DNA of 22,886 nt from JACNKV01 sp964388155 (GCA_964388155.1 CAYLYH010000034.1:1-22886); one strand, 5' to 3'; shown: positions 1 to 7,374, counted from the stretch's first letter. Notes: generated by a model not told the origin, from the letters alone. A program made the numbers and translations.

Positions 1-423
1 AGACCCATCATTGACAACATCATTTCGAAAGGTTACCGGTTAGAAGAAACAACCGAAGACGGTTGGATTATCCTAACACATGACACTCTCACACCGGTTT
101 TGGTTCAAGATAACGAAAAGTTTATAACAATTATGTCAAAGTACAAGATTAATACTCGTGTGCAAACGGAAGAGAGGAGACTGCAGAAAATAGTCAATGA
201 ATTAAATAGTGAATCGATTATCGCAAAATATTGGATTAAACTGAATCCTGAAATAGGTTTGGATTCAATTATAATTACTGCTACCTGGTTAAACTTTTAC
301 AACGAGTATCTGTTTGATACATTTTTTAAAACGTGGGAATTTGAAAATCGCGATCAGGTTTTTGATGCTGAAGGCATAGAAGACTTTTTATTACTGACTC
401 GTAAGTCACAAATCGCTGCTTGA
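1..423 (+). CDS. Unrecognised protein, C-terminal part (5' end outside window)
   Basis: The frame is open from base 1, so this is the last 140 residues of a longer protein whose start lies upstream of the window. I do not recognise the family. The first 30 residues (...KGYRLEETTEDGWIILTHD...) look like the end of a small alpha/beta or winged-helix unit. After that comes a charged helix (about residues 50-75) and an aromatic-rich tail (ATWLNFYNEYLFDTFFKTW) with no visible catalytic motif. Its TGA stop overlaps the ATG of the next gene in the arrangement TGATG, so the two products are probably made together and may act together with the nuclease downstream. A role as sensor or specificity partner is only inference from that coupling. 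Base composition is AT-rich, like the next two genes and unlike the housekeeping genes to the right. Confidence 0.6.
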   Translation, partial: RPIIDNIISKGYRLEETTEDGWIILTHDTLTPVLVQDNEKFITIMSKYKINTRVQTEERRLQKIVNELNSESIIAKYWIKLNPEIGLDSIIITATWLNFYNEYLFDTFFKTWEFENRDQVFDAEGIEDFLLLTRKSQIAA

Positions 424-1346
424 TGATGAAATTGTCATATAAATACGTATTTAAATCATGGTTCCAAAAAAAAGCCGAATATTCCGGTGATACATTAACA
501 GACATTCAAAATACATTGAATGAGCTCAGCCGGGATGTTTATTCTCTGCGGTGGGAGATAAAGAAAGTGCAGAACCATTTTGATATGGATACCAAAGAAA
601 TATCAACAGAGCGATTTAAATCTGTTAAAGACTTCTTTGAATCGCGACGGTTGACCATCTTGCAAAAACATGACTATGATGATATCGATAAAGCTCTTCG
701 CAATTTATCAAACTTTATTGGAAAGAATCATCAACACCTTCACAGTACCTTAGAATATTTCCGTGCTAACTGGTCCAATGGGAAGAAGAATATTTCTATA
801 CCATATAAAAGCTACACAAATGTAGAAAAAACCTGCCTTTTAGAATTGTGTAGCAGTCTGAAAAACATAAAAGTTCTTCATTTGTTCAGAAATGATAAAG
901 AAACTGATCAGGTCCATATTTATACAAATAATGACGAAACGGATGTTTCATTTATCTATGGTCGATGGATGGAGTACTATGTGGGGTACCGCTTAAACCA
1001 ACTATTAAAAAACAGCTGGAGCGACCACGATTACAAAATCGAGTACAATCTTGTCTATGTAAATGGGAAAGGAGAATCACATGAAGTCGATGTGTTCCTA
1101 TTGCTGGATGGAATTCCATATTTATTTGAATCGAAATCCGGTAAAACCACGGGAGATATTATTGGTCAGATTAAAGATCATTTGAAGATTATGCAGCTCA
1201 AAGCAGATCGCCATGTAGTGGTTCTGACTAAATTTGCCGAAAAGGATATCCGAAAAATACGGGATAATAACAAGCATCAGGTAATTTCATTAAACACATT
1301 TGACGAAGATGTTACGCTTTGGTTTAAGGTAAAAGCGGTGCATTAG
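423..1346 (+). CDS. PD-(D/E)XK nuclease-domain protein with coiled-coil N-terminus
   Basis: The product has 307 residues from the ATG at 423, which shares its A with the upstream TGA; an ATG at 426 and a TTG at 420 are alternatives. Residues about 20-120 are rich in charged heptad-like sequence (LTDIQNTLNELSRDVYSLRWEIKKV and following) and suggest a coiled coil. The C-terminal third carries a PD-(D/E)XK nuclease signature: GRWMEYYV with Glu184, then HEVDVFLLLDG with Asp223, then FESKSG with Glu236 and Lys238, followed by a helix. This E...D...ExK order with the aromatic 'W(L/M)EYYV' helix resembles the nuclease half of DUF1887/Card1-like CARF effectors and of some restriction enzymes. I see no CARF domain in the N-terminus, so it is not simply one of those. 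Coupling to the unknown upstream gene suggests a two-protein DNA-targeting or defence module; this is inference. Confidence 0.65.
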   Translation: MMKLSYKYVFKSWFQKKAEYSGDTLTDIQNTLNELSRDVYSLRWEIKKVQNHFDMDTKEISTERFKSVKDFFESRRLTILQKHDYDDIDKALRNLSNFIGKNHQHLHSTLEYFRANWSNGKKNISIPYKSYTNVEKTCLLELCSSLKNIKVLHLFRNDKETDQVHIYTNNDETDVSFIYGRWMEYYVGYRLNQLLKNSWSDHDYKIEYNLVYVNGKGESHEVDVFLLLDGIPYLFESKSGKTTGDIIGQIKDHLKIMQLKADRHVVVLTKFAEKDIRKIRDNNKHQVISLNTFDEDVTLWFKVKAVH

Positions 1347-1364
1347 TGTGTGAAAATCAGTCAT

Positions 1365-1405
1365 ATTATTGCTAATTAGATATTGGATATCTAATTAGCA
1401 ATAAT
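1365..1405. repeat. Perfect 19-bp inverted repeat (palindrome) between nuclease and ATPase genes
   Basis: Left arm ATTATTGCTAATTAGATAT (1365-1383), loop TGG (1384-1386), and a fully complementary right arm (1387-1405). In RNA a G-U and an A-U pair could extend it to 21 bp. It lies 18 nt after the nuclease stop and ends 12 nt before the ATG of the ATPase gene. There is no U-tract after it, so it is not a classical intrinsic terminator. It could be an operator for a dimeric regulator, an attenuating hairpin at the start of the ATPase mRNA, or a remnant of an insertion. Confidence 0.9.
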
Positions 1406-1417
1406 GTAGATTCAGCC

Positions 1418-2605
1418 ATGCTCTCAAGAGATTTACATAAAGAATTAATGAATGCGGCGGACTCTATGCCAATTGTGTCCGTTATGGGTCCGCGACAATC
1501 AGGGAAAACAACTCTTGTTAGGAACACGTTTCAGAATTACACCTATTTTAATTTAGAAAATCAAGATACTCTAATGTTTGCAAGAGAAGACCCACGTGGT
1601 TTTTTATCACTGCTTGACGGGGGTGCAATCATTGATGAAGCACAAAATGCTCCTGAATTATTTTCTTATTTACAGACACATGTCGATGAAATAAGGAGAT
1701 CCGGGCAATTTATCATCACTGGTTCTCAGAATTTTCTATTGCTAGAAAACATTAGTCAATCTTTAGCCGGAAGAGTTGCCTTGCAGACACTCTTACCTTT
1801 TTCAATGTCAGAATTAAATAACAGTCCTTACCGAGAAGAAAACTATGAGACATATTTACATAAGGGCTTCTATCCTCGTATTTATGATGACAATCTGAAC
1901 CCCGGCAAATGGCTTGACTCTTATATCCAAACATATATTGAACGGGATGTGCGAAAAATGATTAATATTGGCGATCTGTCTCTGTTTCGAAACTTTTTAA
2001 AAATCTGTGCCGCGAGAAATGGTCAGTTATTGAACCTGACGAATATTAGCAATGATCTAGGTGTATCTTATCAGACAATTAAACGATGGATTAGTGTATT
2101 GGAGGCAAGTTACATCATTTTCTTATTACCACCGTATTATCGGAATTTCAAAAAACGCATTTTAAAAACACCAAAACTTTATTTTTATGATTCCGGTCTG
2201 GTTGCATATTTATTGGGTATTCATTCACCGTTGCAAATAAATACTCATTATTTAAAGGGTGAGTTATTTGAAGGCTTAATTATATCAGAAATAAAGAAAC
2301 ATTTTTTTAACAGGGGTTTAAATATTCCAATTTATTATTGGCGAGACAGTTCAGGGAATGAGGTAGATTGTGTTTTTGAAATCGGGAATAAAATAATAGC
2401 AATCGAAATAAAATCAGGAAGAACAATCAGAAATACATTTTTTAGTGGTTTGAAATACTGGCAGAAACTCACCGGGACAAAACCAGAAAATACTTTTCTG
2501 GTTTACGGTGGTAATGAAGTTCAAAAGAGAGCCATAGGACACGTATTCGGGTGGAACCAGTTTATAGATAGTGAGCCGTTCACGACAACAATATCTAGTG
2601 TCTAA
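1418..2605 (+). CDS. ATP-binding protein of the AAA_14/DUF4143 family
   Basis: The product has 395 residues, the normal length for this widespread family of predicted AAA+ ATPases with a C-terminal DUF4143 domain. Visible motifs in order: Walker A GPRQSGKTT (24-32), Walker B AIIDEAQ (70-76), sensor-like FIITGSQN (98-105), then LAGRVALQTLLPFSMSEL typical of the family. A winged-helix-like segment follows (about 205-232), with the C-terminal nuclease-like core NEVDCVF (Asp317) and IAIEIKSG (Glu330, Lys332). Both the ATPase and the E-D-ExK residues appear intact. The biological role of the family is poorly known; members are common in genomic islands. The ATG at 1418 is the first good start and has no Shine-Dalgarno sequence; it follows a perfect palindrome, which may control it. 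Its AT-rich composition matches the preceding nuclease pair. Confidence 0.85.
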   Translation: MLSRDLHKELMNAADSMPIVSVMGPRQSGKTTLVRNTFQNYTYFNLENQDTLMFAREDPRGFLSLLDGGAIIDEAQNAPELFSYLQTHVDEIRRSGQFIITGSQNFLLLENISQSLAGRVALQTLLPFSMSELNNSPYREENYETYLHKGFYPRIYDDNLNPGKWLDSYIQTYIERDVRKMINIGDLSLFRNFLKICAARNGQLLNLTNISNDLGVSYQTIKRWISVLEASYIIFLLPPYYRNFKKRILKTPKLYFYDSGLVAYLLGIHSPLQINTHYLKGELFEGLIISEIKKHFFNRGLNIPIYYWRDSSGNEVDCVFEIGNKIIAIEIKSGRTIRNTFFSGLKYWQKLTGTKPENTFLVYGGNEVQKRAIGHVFGWNQFIDSEPFTTTISSV

Positions 2606-2748
2606 TAACATATTCTCTGTGTGGCAATATGCTTCACCCCACACCAAAGTAAGAAGTTATCAGTATGATTAACCAATCATACCATCACATTGTACAGCCC
2701 GTGGTTTTGCATATTACCGAAAGAAATTCCACAGTTTACGAAAAATCA

Positions 2749-2778
2749 TTGCACCTTAAATATTTTTCACTTTAACTT
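2749..2778 (+). promoter_or_regulatory. Candidate sigma-70-type promoter before the foldable RNA
   Basis: TTGCAC (2749-2754) and TAACTT (2773-2778) are separated by 18 nt. The second box followed by TG (TAACTTTG) also fits the Bacteroidota-type TAnnTTTG element. A start near 2785 would begin transcription about 10 nt before the strong stem at 2796. This is a pattern match only. Confidence 0.35.
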
Positions 2779-2795
2779 TGGTTAGGATTTGTGAG

Positions 2796-2867
2796 AGGCC
2801 CCGTTGGTACGGCGTGCTCTTCAGGGAAAAAAGATTTTCTCGAGGGTAAACTGACGGGGCTTTTGTT
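2796..2867 (+). ncRNA. Candidate structured RNA or attenuator leader
   Basis: A 9-bp closing stem pairs AGGCCCCGT (2796-2804) with ACGGGGCTT (2854-2862) and is followed by TTTTGTT-type U-rich sequence. The 49-nt interior contains a second hairpin, GGGAAAA/TTTTCTC (2824-2830 with 2835-2841, loop AAGA), which a further CTC/GAG pairing (2817-2819 with 2842-2844) can extend across a 4-nt bulge. The strong GC closing stem plus U-run could end transcription. It sits 105 nt upstream of the thioesterase start. I could not match it to a riboswitch or small-RNA family from memory. A long-loop terminator for the upstream transcription unit is the simplest alternative. Confidence 0.4.
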
Positions 2868-2945
2868 ATGAAGGTAAAACATTAAAGTTTAACCAAAAAC
2901 CTATGAACATGATTACAGTTCACATTCCAAACTTTCCAACATTTA

Positions 2946-2971
2946 TCCGCCGTGGCGGACTTTAACACTCT
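2946..2971 (+). repeat. Short intergenic repeat tail with hairpin abutting a start codon
   Basis: TCCGCC-GT-GGCGGA (2946-2959) is a hairpin followed by CTTTAACACTCT, directly joined to the ATG at 2972. The same hairpin-plus-tail theme recurs before the PEGA, sigma-54, MFS and PorV-like genes. Confidence 0.6.
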
Positions 2972-3367
2972 ATGAAGACCATTGCTCATTATTCACAACT
3001 TGTAATGCCGGATCATCTAAATAATGTCGGTACATTATTTGGCGGTCAGATGATTTCTTGGATGGACATTGCAGCTGCTAAGACATCTTATCGGTTTTTA
3101 AGAGGAACCGGCGCATGGGGCGCTGTTACTCGTGCAATTGATCAAGTGGAGTTTAACGAACCCGTTCATGGTGGTGAGTGGGTAACATTTACAGGGACAG
3201 TTTTGGATGCAGGGGAGACGTCGATTCGAATCAAAGTGGAAGCGCATGCCGAGAGTCGAAACGAAGAAATGAGGCTTGCCTGCACAGCGATTATTACGAT
3301 GGTTGCAGTAAAGGAGGATTCTCCCGGAAATTTTGTTAAATTCTCCCATGGAAAATCAGTGGATTAG
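2972..3367 (+). CDS. Acyl-CoA thioesterase, hotdog fold (YciA/ACOT-like)
   Basis: The product has 131 residues, the size of a single-hotdog acyl-CoA thioesterase. The family pattern is clear: an N-terminal strand (HYSQLVMPDHLNNVGTLFGG), the long hotdog helix QMISWMDIAAAKTSYRF with its Gly-Gly and Asp, and then strands containing AVTRAIDQVEFNEPVHGGEW and the final ACTAIITMVAV. The Asn/Asp pair at the start of the helix (NVGTLFGGQMISWMD) is the usual active-site region. It would hydrolyse acyl-CoA to free CoA and acid in the cytoplasm; substrate chain length cannot be told. The start follows a repeat-derived TTAACACTCT tail with no Shine-Dalgarno sequence. The 3' end overlaps the following lipoprotein gene by 20 nt. 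Confidence 0.85.
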   Translation: MKTIAHYSQLVMPDHLNNVGTLFGGQMISWMDIAAAKTSYRFLRGTGAWGAVTRAIDQVEFNEPVHGGEWVTFTGTVLDAGETSIRIKVEAHAESRNEEMRLACTAIITMVAVKEDSPGNFVKFSHGKSVD

Positions 3368-4301
3368 ACCAACTATCTTTACCCGAACGCTTCTTTTTAC
3401 GTTTATCATATTTGTTGTCGGATGCACAGGAGTGTTTCCGCCAAGCTACCCAGATGTCATCATGCTGGGCAATCCACCCGAGGTTTCGCTTCATTATACT
3501 TATAACAGGGTTCTTTTGGTTCAGCCTGTACGTGTTGCTGAAGGCAATCCAACCGCATTCAGATTCATTATTCACCAACGTTCCAAACCGGATTCTCCCT
3601 TGATCGAACGTGTATTTTTCCCCGGTGACAGTATTGCCATTGAGCTTCCGTTCAATGTGTTTGACCCACAGCCCCTTGGTAATTTGGTTAAACTCATTCC
3701 TTATGGACGTGATCTGCAGCCGATCGAGCATTTATTCACGGTTGCTGATACCGGCACCATTGTCTTGCCGGAGGCGATAATCCGAAGAGCTCCGGTTGTT
3801 ATTACCGGTATTCTTCTTCGCAGAGATAATAACACACCGATCGAACGTGTGGATGTAAAAATAACGGATAGTACTTCCGTCATTCTTCAAACACAATCAG
3901 ACAGTATTGGTTTTTTTCGGTTTGAACTATGGTCAAGATATCAGGAACGTTCAGATTTATCGTTGGTAATTATGGATGAGGAAAATTATTTTTATAAATC
4001 TATTTCAATTGACTTCAAAGAGAATCAAACTGTTCATTTTCCGATATTTGTTGGGGTATCGCAGGAATTTGTGTCTCAGGGGGCTGTCTACAGAATACTA
4101 CAGGATTTTGTGCCGTTTCGTTCCGGGCCGGAAAATGGTGCAGAGATTCAGTTTTTCTTATCAAGAGGAGATGCGCTGGCTGTCCAAAAAGTAGCAGGTG
4201 ATAGGTTGTTCGGTATTATAGAAATATTGAATGAAGAAACGAAAACCCTTCAGTGGTTTGAAGGATGGGTTCTCACACAATTTACTGAACTCGTCAAATG
4301 A
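3348..4301 (+). CDS. Lipoprotein with regulatory-like beta domain and C-terminal SH3-like domain
   Basis: Starting at ATG 3348 gives 317 residues; a TTG at 3333 is less likely because the nearest AAGGAGG (3311-3317) is too far away. The N-terminus is a lipoprotein signal: basic residues, a hydrophobic stretch TLLFTFIIFVVG and the lipobox VVGC with Cys26. Residues about 150-230 look like a carboxypeptidase-regulatory-like beta-sandwich (VVITGILLRRDNNTPIERVD, then DSIGFFRFEL). Residues about 250-315 (VYRILQDFVPFRSGPENGA ... GWVLTQFTEL) look like a bacterial SH3 domain, a fold often used to bind cell wall or peptides. The full combination is not one I recognise as a named family. It overlaps the thioesterase by 20 nt, so the two are probably cotranscribed even though their activities seem unrelated. 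Confidence 0.65.
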   Translation: MENQWIRPTIFTRTLLFTFIIFVVGCTGVFPPSYPDVIMLGNPPEVSLHYTYNRVLLVQPVRVAEGNPTAFRFIIHQRSKPDSPLIERVFFPGDSIAIELPFNVFDPQPLGNLVKLIPYGRDLQPIEHLFTVADTGTIVLPEAIIRRAPVVITGILLRRDNNTPIERVDVKITDSTSVILQTQSDSIGFFRFELWSRYQERSDLSLVIMDEENYFYKSISIDFKENQTVHFPIFVGVSQEFVSQGAVYRILQDFVPFRSGPENGAEIQFFLSRGDALAVQKVAGDRLFGIIEILNEETKTLQWFEGWVLTQFTELVK

Positions 4302-4476
4302 ATGACCAATGACCAATCAAATTCCAAAAAACAAATACCAAATGACCCCAGTGAAATATGTTTTGCTTCGCTCCACATTTCACGAGGTAAACCAATGACT
4401 TAAGTTCAATGACAAATAAATCACAATATTCAAATTACAAACACCAAATAACACTTTATCACTCTGACTTTAACCC
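4302..4476. repeat. Intergenic repeat block (AATGACC / CCAAAT words, hairpin, TTAACAC tail)
   Basis: The block starts at the lipoprotein stop with AATGACCAATGACCAAT and continues with CAAATTCC and CAAATACC words. It holds an imperfect inverted repeat GTGAAAT...ATTTCAC (4351-4357 with 4377-4383). It then shares 48 of 51 bases (4408-4458) with 12738-12788 and ends in CACTCTGACTTTAACCC joined to the ATG at 4477. No coding sequence is present. Confidence 0.8.
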
Positions 4477-4938
4477 ATGATCAAAGCCCCACTTTTCATC
4501 CTAATCCTAATCTTCACTCCGGTGTTGTCCCAAGTTCCTGTTGATATCCTCAGCAGTCCGCCTTTAGCCGAAGTAGTGATAGATGATTCCCTGGTTGGTA
4601 AAACCCCTCTCAGAAATGTGGATTTATCTGTTGGATATCATTCCATAAATCTGGCATTATCGAATCATGTCCCGATAAATTACGAACTGGATTTGCATGA
4701 ATCGGCTACAGCGGATTTACGTTTTCAGATGAAGCGGTTGTATTTGGTGGTGTTCAAATCAAAGGAGGACGATTTGCGTTTTCGTCTGGATGGCAAATAT
4801 GAGTGGACTAACCCTGCTATGAAGTTTACAATGGAAGAGGGGAAGCATCATTTGGAGGTGTTTGATGAAGAAGAATTAATAGACCGGCAAACTCTGAATG
4901 TTTTTCAATCCTTGGAATATATCTATCAGCTGAAGTGA
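4477..4938 (+). CDS. Exported PEGA-domain protein
   Basis: The product has 153 residues. The first 19 (MIKAPLFILILIFTPVLSQ) form a signal peptide with no lipobox Cys, so the protein is exported. Residues about 20-75 fit a PEGA domain: VDILSSPPLAEVVIDD, then GKTPLRNVDL, then GYHSINL. This beta-rich fold is found in many envelope and surface proteins. A second, weaker repeat (YLVVFKSKEDDLRFRLDGKYEWTNPAMKF...GKHHLEVF) follows. The exact role is unknown. The start ATG is joined to the repeat tail CTGACTTTAACCC with no Shine-Dalgarno sequence. Confidence 0.7.
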   Translation: MIKAPLFILILIFTPVLSQVPVDILSSPPLAEVVIDDSLVGKTPLRNVDLSVGYHSINLALSNHVPINYELDLHESATADLRFQMKRLYLVVFKSKEDDLRFRLDGKYEWTNPAMKFTMEEGKHHLEVFDEEELIDRQTLNVFQSLEYIYQLK

Positions 4939-5034
4939 ATTAATAAGCAATTTATAATTCACAATTTAGAGTTTACAATTATCACCCAGCACCCAGTACC
5001 CAGAATAAAACAGGATAATTTTATCCTTAATATC
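4939..5034. repeat. Low-complexity intergenic repeats
   Basis: The stretch contains TTATAATTCACAATTTAGAG and a short array of ACCCAGC/ACCCAGT words (4983-5002). This is the same class of degenerate intergenic filler as seen between other genes in the window. No gene is seen here. Confidence 0.5.
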
Positions 5035-5067
5035 TTGTTGCCCTATGATAATCGGAGTAAATTCTGC

Positions 5068-5091
5068 CTCGAAATGTATGATATTTTCGAG
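5068..5091. repeat. Inverted repeat in the acs leader
   Basis: CTCGAAA (5068-5074) and TTTCGAG (5085-5091) are separated by 10 nt, 51 nt upstream of the acs Shine-Dalgarno region. It could be an operator or leader hairpin, or chance. Confidence 0.3.
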
Positions 5092-5142
5092 AAATTGAAC
5101 AAATTATTCACTAATTACAGTAACAAATACTGGAGGAAACAG

Positions 5143-7080
5143 ATGTCTAACAACGTCTATAAACCAAGCGCTGAATTCTCAAAAGGTGCATGGATATCCG
5201 ATCTTGACCAATATCGGAAACTTTACGACCGATCTATTCGAGACCCTGAGGGTTTTTGGGCAGAAATTGCTGAACGAATTACCTGGACAAAAAAATGGGA
5301 TATCGTTCGCAATTTTGATTTTGTAAAAGCAGATATCAAATGGTTCGAAGGGGGTAAGCTGAATGTAGCTTACAACTGTTTGGACAGACATGTCGAAGCG
5401 GGGCATGGAGATCAAACTGCATTAATCTGGGAAGGGAACAACCCGGAAGAGGATAAGAAGTTTACGTATTCTGAACTAAAAGACGAAGTGTCTAAATTCG
5501 CCAATGTGTTAAAAGCGAACGGAGTTGTCAAAGGTGATAGAGTTTGTCTATATATGCAGATGATTCCTGAGCTTGCAGTTGCGATGCTGGCTTGTGCGAG
5601 AATTGGTGCTGTGCATTCCATCGTATTTGGAGCATTCAGTTCGGATTCGCTTCGCGATCGCATCAACGATTCCGCCTGTAAAATTCTGGTGACGCAAGAT
5701 ACCGGAGTGCGCGGGACAAAACAGAATATTGCGATGAAAACCAAAGCAGATAATGGCTTGGATGAAACACCTTCCATCGAGCATGTATTCGTTGTAAAAC
5801 GCACAGGAGAGGATGTTCCGATGCAGGATGGTCGTGATCTATGGTGGCATGAAGAAATGGCCAAAGCCGATACCGACTGCCCACCGGCAGAAATGGATGC
5901 GGAAGATCCATTATTCATTCTTTATACGTCAGGCTCTACCGGAAAGCCGAAAGGTGTTTTACATACCACCGGCGGATATTTGGTGTACACATCTTACACA
6001 CACGAAAAGGTATTCGATTATCAAGAAGGTGACATCTACTGGTGTACCGCAGATATCGGTTGGATTACCGGACATTCATACATCGTTTACGGTCCGCTGG
6101 CAAATCGTGCAACAACCGTGATGTTTGAAGGCGTTCCAAACTTCCCGGACTTCGGGCGATTTTGGGACATCGTTGACAAGCATAAAATCAACTCTTTCTA
6201 TACAGCACCGACAGCACTCCGTGCGCTTATGAAAGAAGGAAACGATTGGGTAAATAATCGTGATCTTTCCACATTGAAATTGCTTGGGACGGTTGGAGAA
6301 CCCATTAAAGAACCGGAATGGCTGTGGTATCATAATGAAGTCGGAAAAGGAAATTGCCCCATCGTGGATACGTGGTGGCAAACCGAAACCGGCGGGATTC
6401 TTATTACACCGCTTCCCGGAGCAACGCCGTTGAAACCTGGATCCGCGACGCTGCCTTTCTTTGGTATAGAACCTGTACTGTTGACGGAAGAAGGAAAAGA
6501 AATTGATGGCAATGGTGTATCCGGTCTTTTAGCGATTAAAACTTCATGGCCGGGACAAATGAGGACACTTTATGGTGACCATGATCGTTTCTTTCAAACC
6601 TATTTTGCGATGTATTCCGGATATTATTTTACCGGAGATGGCGCTCGCAGGGATGAAGATGGCTACTACTGGATTACCGGTCGCGTCGATGATGTTCTGA
6701 ACGTATCAGGCCACAGAATCGGAACAGCAGAAGTGGAAGGCGGTATCGGAAAAGCAAACGGTGTAGCAGAAGCAGCGGTTGTCGGATATCCACATGACAT
6801 TAAAGGTCAGGGTATTTACGCCTATGTGACACTCATGTCTGGTGTGGAACCCAGTGATGACATCATCCAGGATATTCGCAGAACAGTCACTGCAGATATT
6901 GGTCCGCACGCAAAACCGGATAAAATTCAATTTACGCCGGCGCTGCCAAAAACTCGTTCCGGGAAGATCATGAGAAGAATTCTCAGGAAAATTGCTGAAG
7001 GAGACATCTCAAGTTTAGGAGATACATCCACGTTGGCAGATCCTTCTGTTGTTGATAAACTACTGGAAGGTCATCATTAA
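5143..7080 (+). CDS. acs: Acetyl-coenzyme A synthetase (AMP-forming)
   Basis: The product has 645 residues, the standard length, from the ATG at 5143, which follows TGGAGG (GGAGG at 5132-5136, 6-nt spacer). The frame is open further upstream to 5035 but that part is not homologous-looking. It converts acetate, ATP and CoA to acetyl-CoA, AMP and PPi in the cytoplasm. Motifs: P-loop-like YTSGSTGKPKG (261-271), VDTWWQTETGG with the acetate-pocket Trp (about 412), YFTGDGARRDEDGYYWITGR with the hinge Asp, and LPKTRSGKIMRRILRK with the catalytic and regulatory Lys at 608, the usual target of reversible acetylation. A 7-bp inverted repeat (CTCGAAA/TTTCGAG, 5068-5091) lies in the leader. It ends in a strong terminator shared with the convergent yecH-like gene. 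Confidence 0.97.
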   Translation: MSNNVYKPSAEFSKGAWISDLDQYRKLYDRSIRDPEGFWAEIAERITWTKKWDIVRNFDFVKADIKWFEGGKLNVAYNCLDRHVEAGHGDQTALIWEGNNPEEDKKFTYSELKDEVSKFANVLKANGVVKGDRVCLYMQMIPELAVAMLACARIGAVHSIVFGAFSSDSLRDRINDSACKILVTQDTGVRGTKQNIAMKTKADNGLDETPSIEHVFVVKRTGEDVPMQDGRDLWWHEEMAKADTDCPPAEMDAEDPLFILYTSGSTGKPKGVLHTTGGYLVYTSYTHEKVFDYQEGDIYWCTADIGWITGHSYIVYGPLANRATTVMFEGVPNFPDFGRFWDIVDKHKINSFYTAPTALRALMKEGNDWVNNRDLSTLKLLGTVGEPIKEPEWLWYHNEVGKGNCPIVDTWWQTETGGILITPLPGATPLKPGSATLPFFGIEPVLLTEEGKEIDGNGVSGLLAIKTSWPGQMRTLYGDHDRFFQTYFAMYSGYYFTGDGARRDEDGYYWITGRVDDVLNVSGHRIGTAEVEGGIGKANGVAEAAVVGYPHDIKGQGIYAYVTLMSGVEPSDDIIQDIRRTVTADIGPHAKPDKIQFTPALPKTRSGKIMRRILRKIAEGDISSLGDTSTLADPSVVDKLLEGHH

Positions 7081-7098
7081 ACCACTGAGTTGATTGAA

Positions 7099-7130
7099 TA
7101 AAAAAAAGGGCTCCACGGAGCCCTTTTTTT
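7099..7130. terminator. Bidirectional intrinsic terminator between acs and the yecH-like gene
   Basis: GGGCTCC-AC-GGAGCCC (7108-7123) is preceded by an A-run and followed by seven T residues (7124-7130). The symmetry gives a GC stem plus U-tract on both strands, serving acs from the left and the minus-strand gene from the right. Confidence 0.92.
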
Positions 7131-7146
7131 ATTATACAAATTGCGG

Positions 7147-7374
7147 TTAGTGTTTACAGATTTTATCTTTGACGACAGATATTCCTGTCTGCGAGATGAT
7201 TATCTTTCCGCGTTGAGACAGAAACGATAGTAGTTCATCAATACTAAACAGTGTATCCTGACAATTCTTATAACGTGCATTTACTCCAAATATCTTGTTG
7301 ATTTCTGTTACGGACATTTCCGTGTCAGTATTGGCCAAATGCTTCAAAAGTTCGCGTGCATGGTAAGTATTCAT
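7147..7374 (-). CDS. YecH-family (DUF2492) metal-binding protein
   Basis: The product has 75 residues, starting at the ATG complement at 7372-7374. It matches the small YecH/DUF2492 family in layout: an N-terminal HARELL segment, a central 'NARYKNCQDTLFSIDELLSFLSQRGK' region with a Cys, and the hallmark end KICKH (Cys and His). Family members are annotated as putative metal-binding proteins of unknown physiological role. It stands alone, convergent with acs and divergent from uvrB. Confidence 0.8.
   Translation of the reverse strand: MNTYHARELLKHLANTDTEMSVTEINKIFGVNARYKNCQDTLFSIDELLSFLSQRGKIIISQTGISVVKDKICKH

Larger units (their letters stand above)
2606..2971. other. Gene-free stretch with candidate promoter, foldable RNA and repeat tail
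   Basis: No convincing protein gene is present. A 36-codon ORF (2665-2775) has no recognisable features. In order the stretch holds: a weak GTGTGG...CCACAC inverted repeat just after the ATPase stop; a candidate promoter (2749-2778); a foldable segment (2796-2867); and, at the end, a hairpin plus TTAACACTCT tail that runs into the thioesterase ATG. Confidence 0.6.

Noticed and set aside
2665..2775. 36-codon ORF in the gene-free stretch
   Set aside because: Too short, no Shine-Dalgarno sequence, no recognisable motif, and its end overlaps the candidate promoter.
5412..5918. 168-codon minus-strand frame inside acs
   Set aside because: It is the antisense of a highly conserved gene and has no family resemblance; it arises from codon bias in acs.
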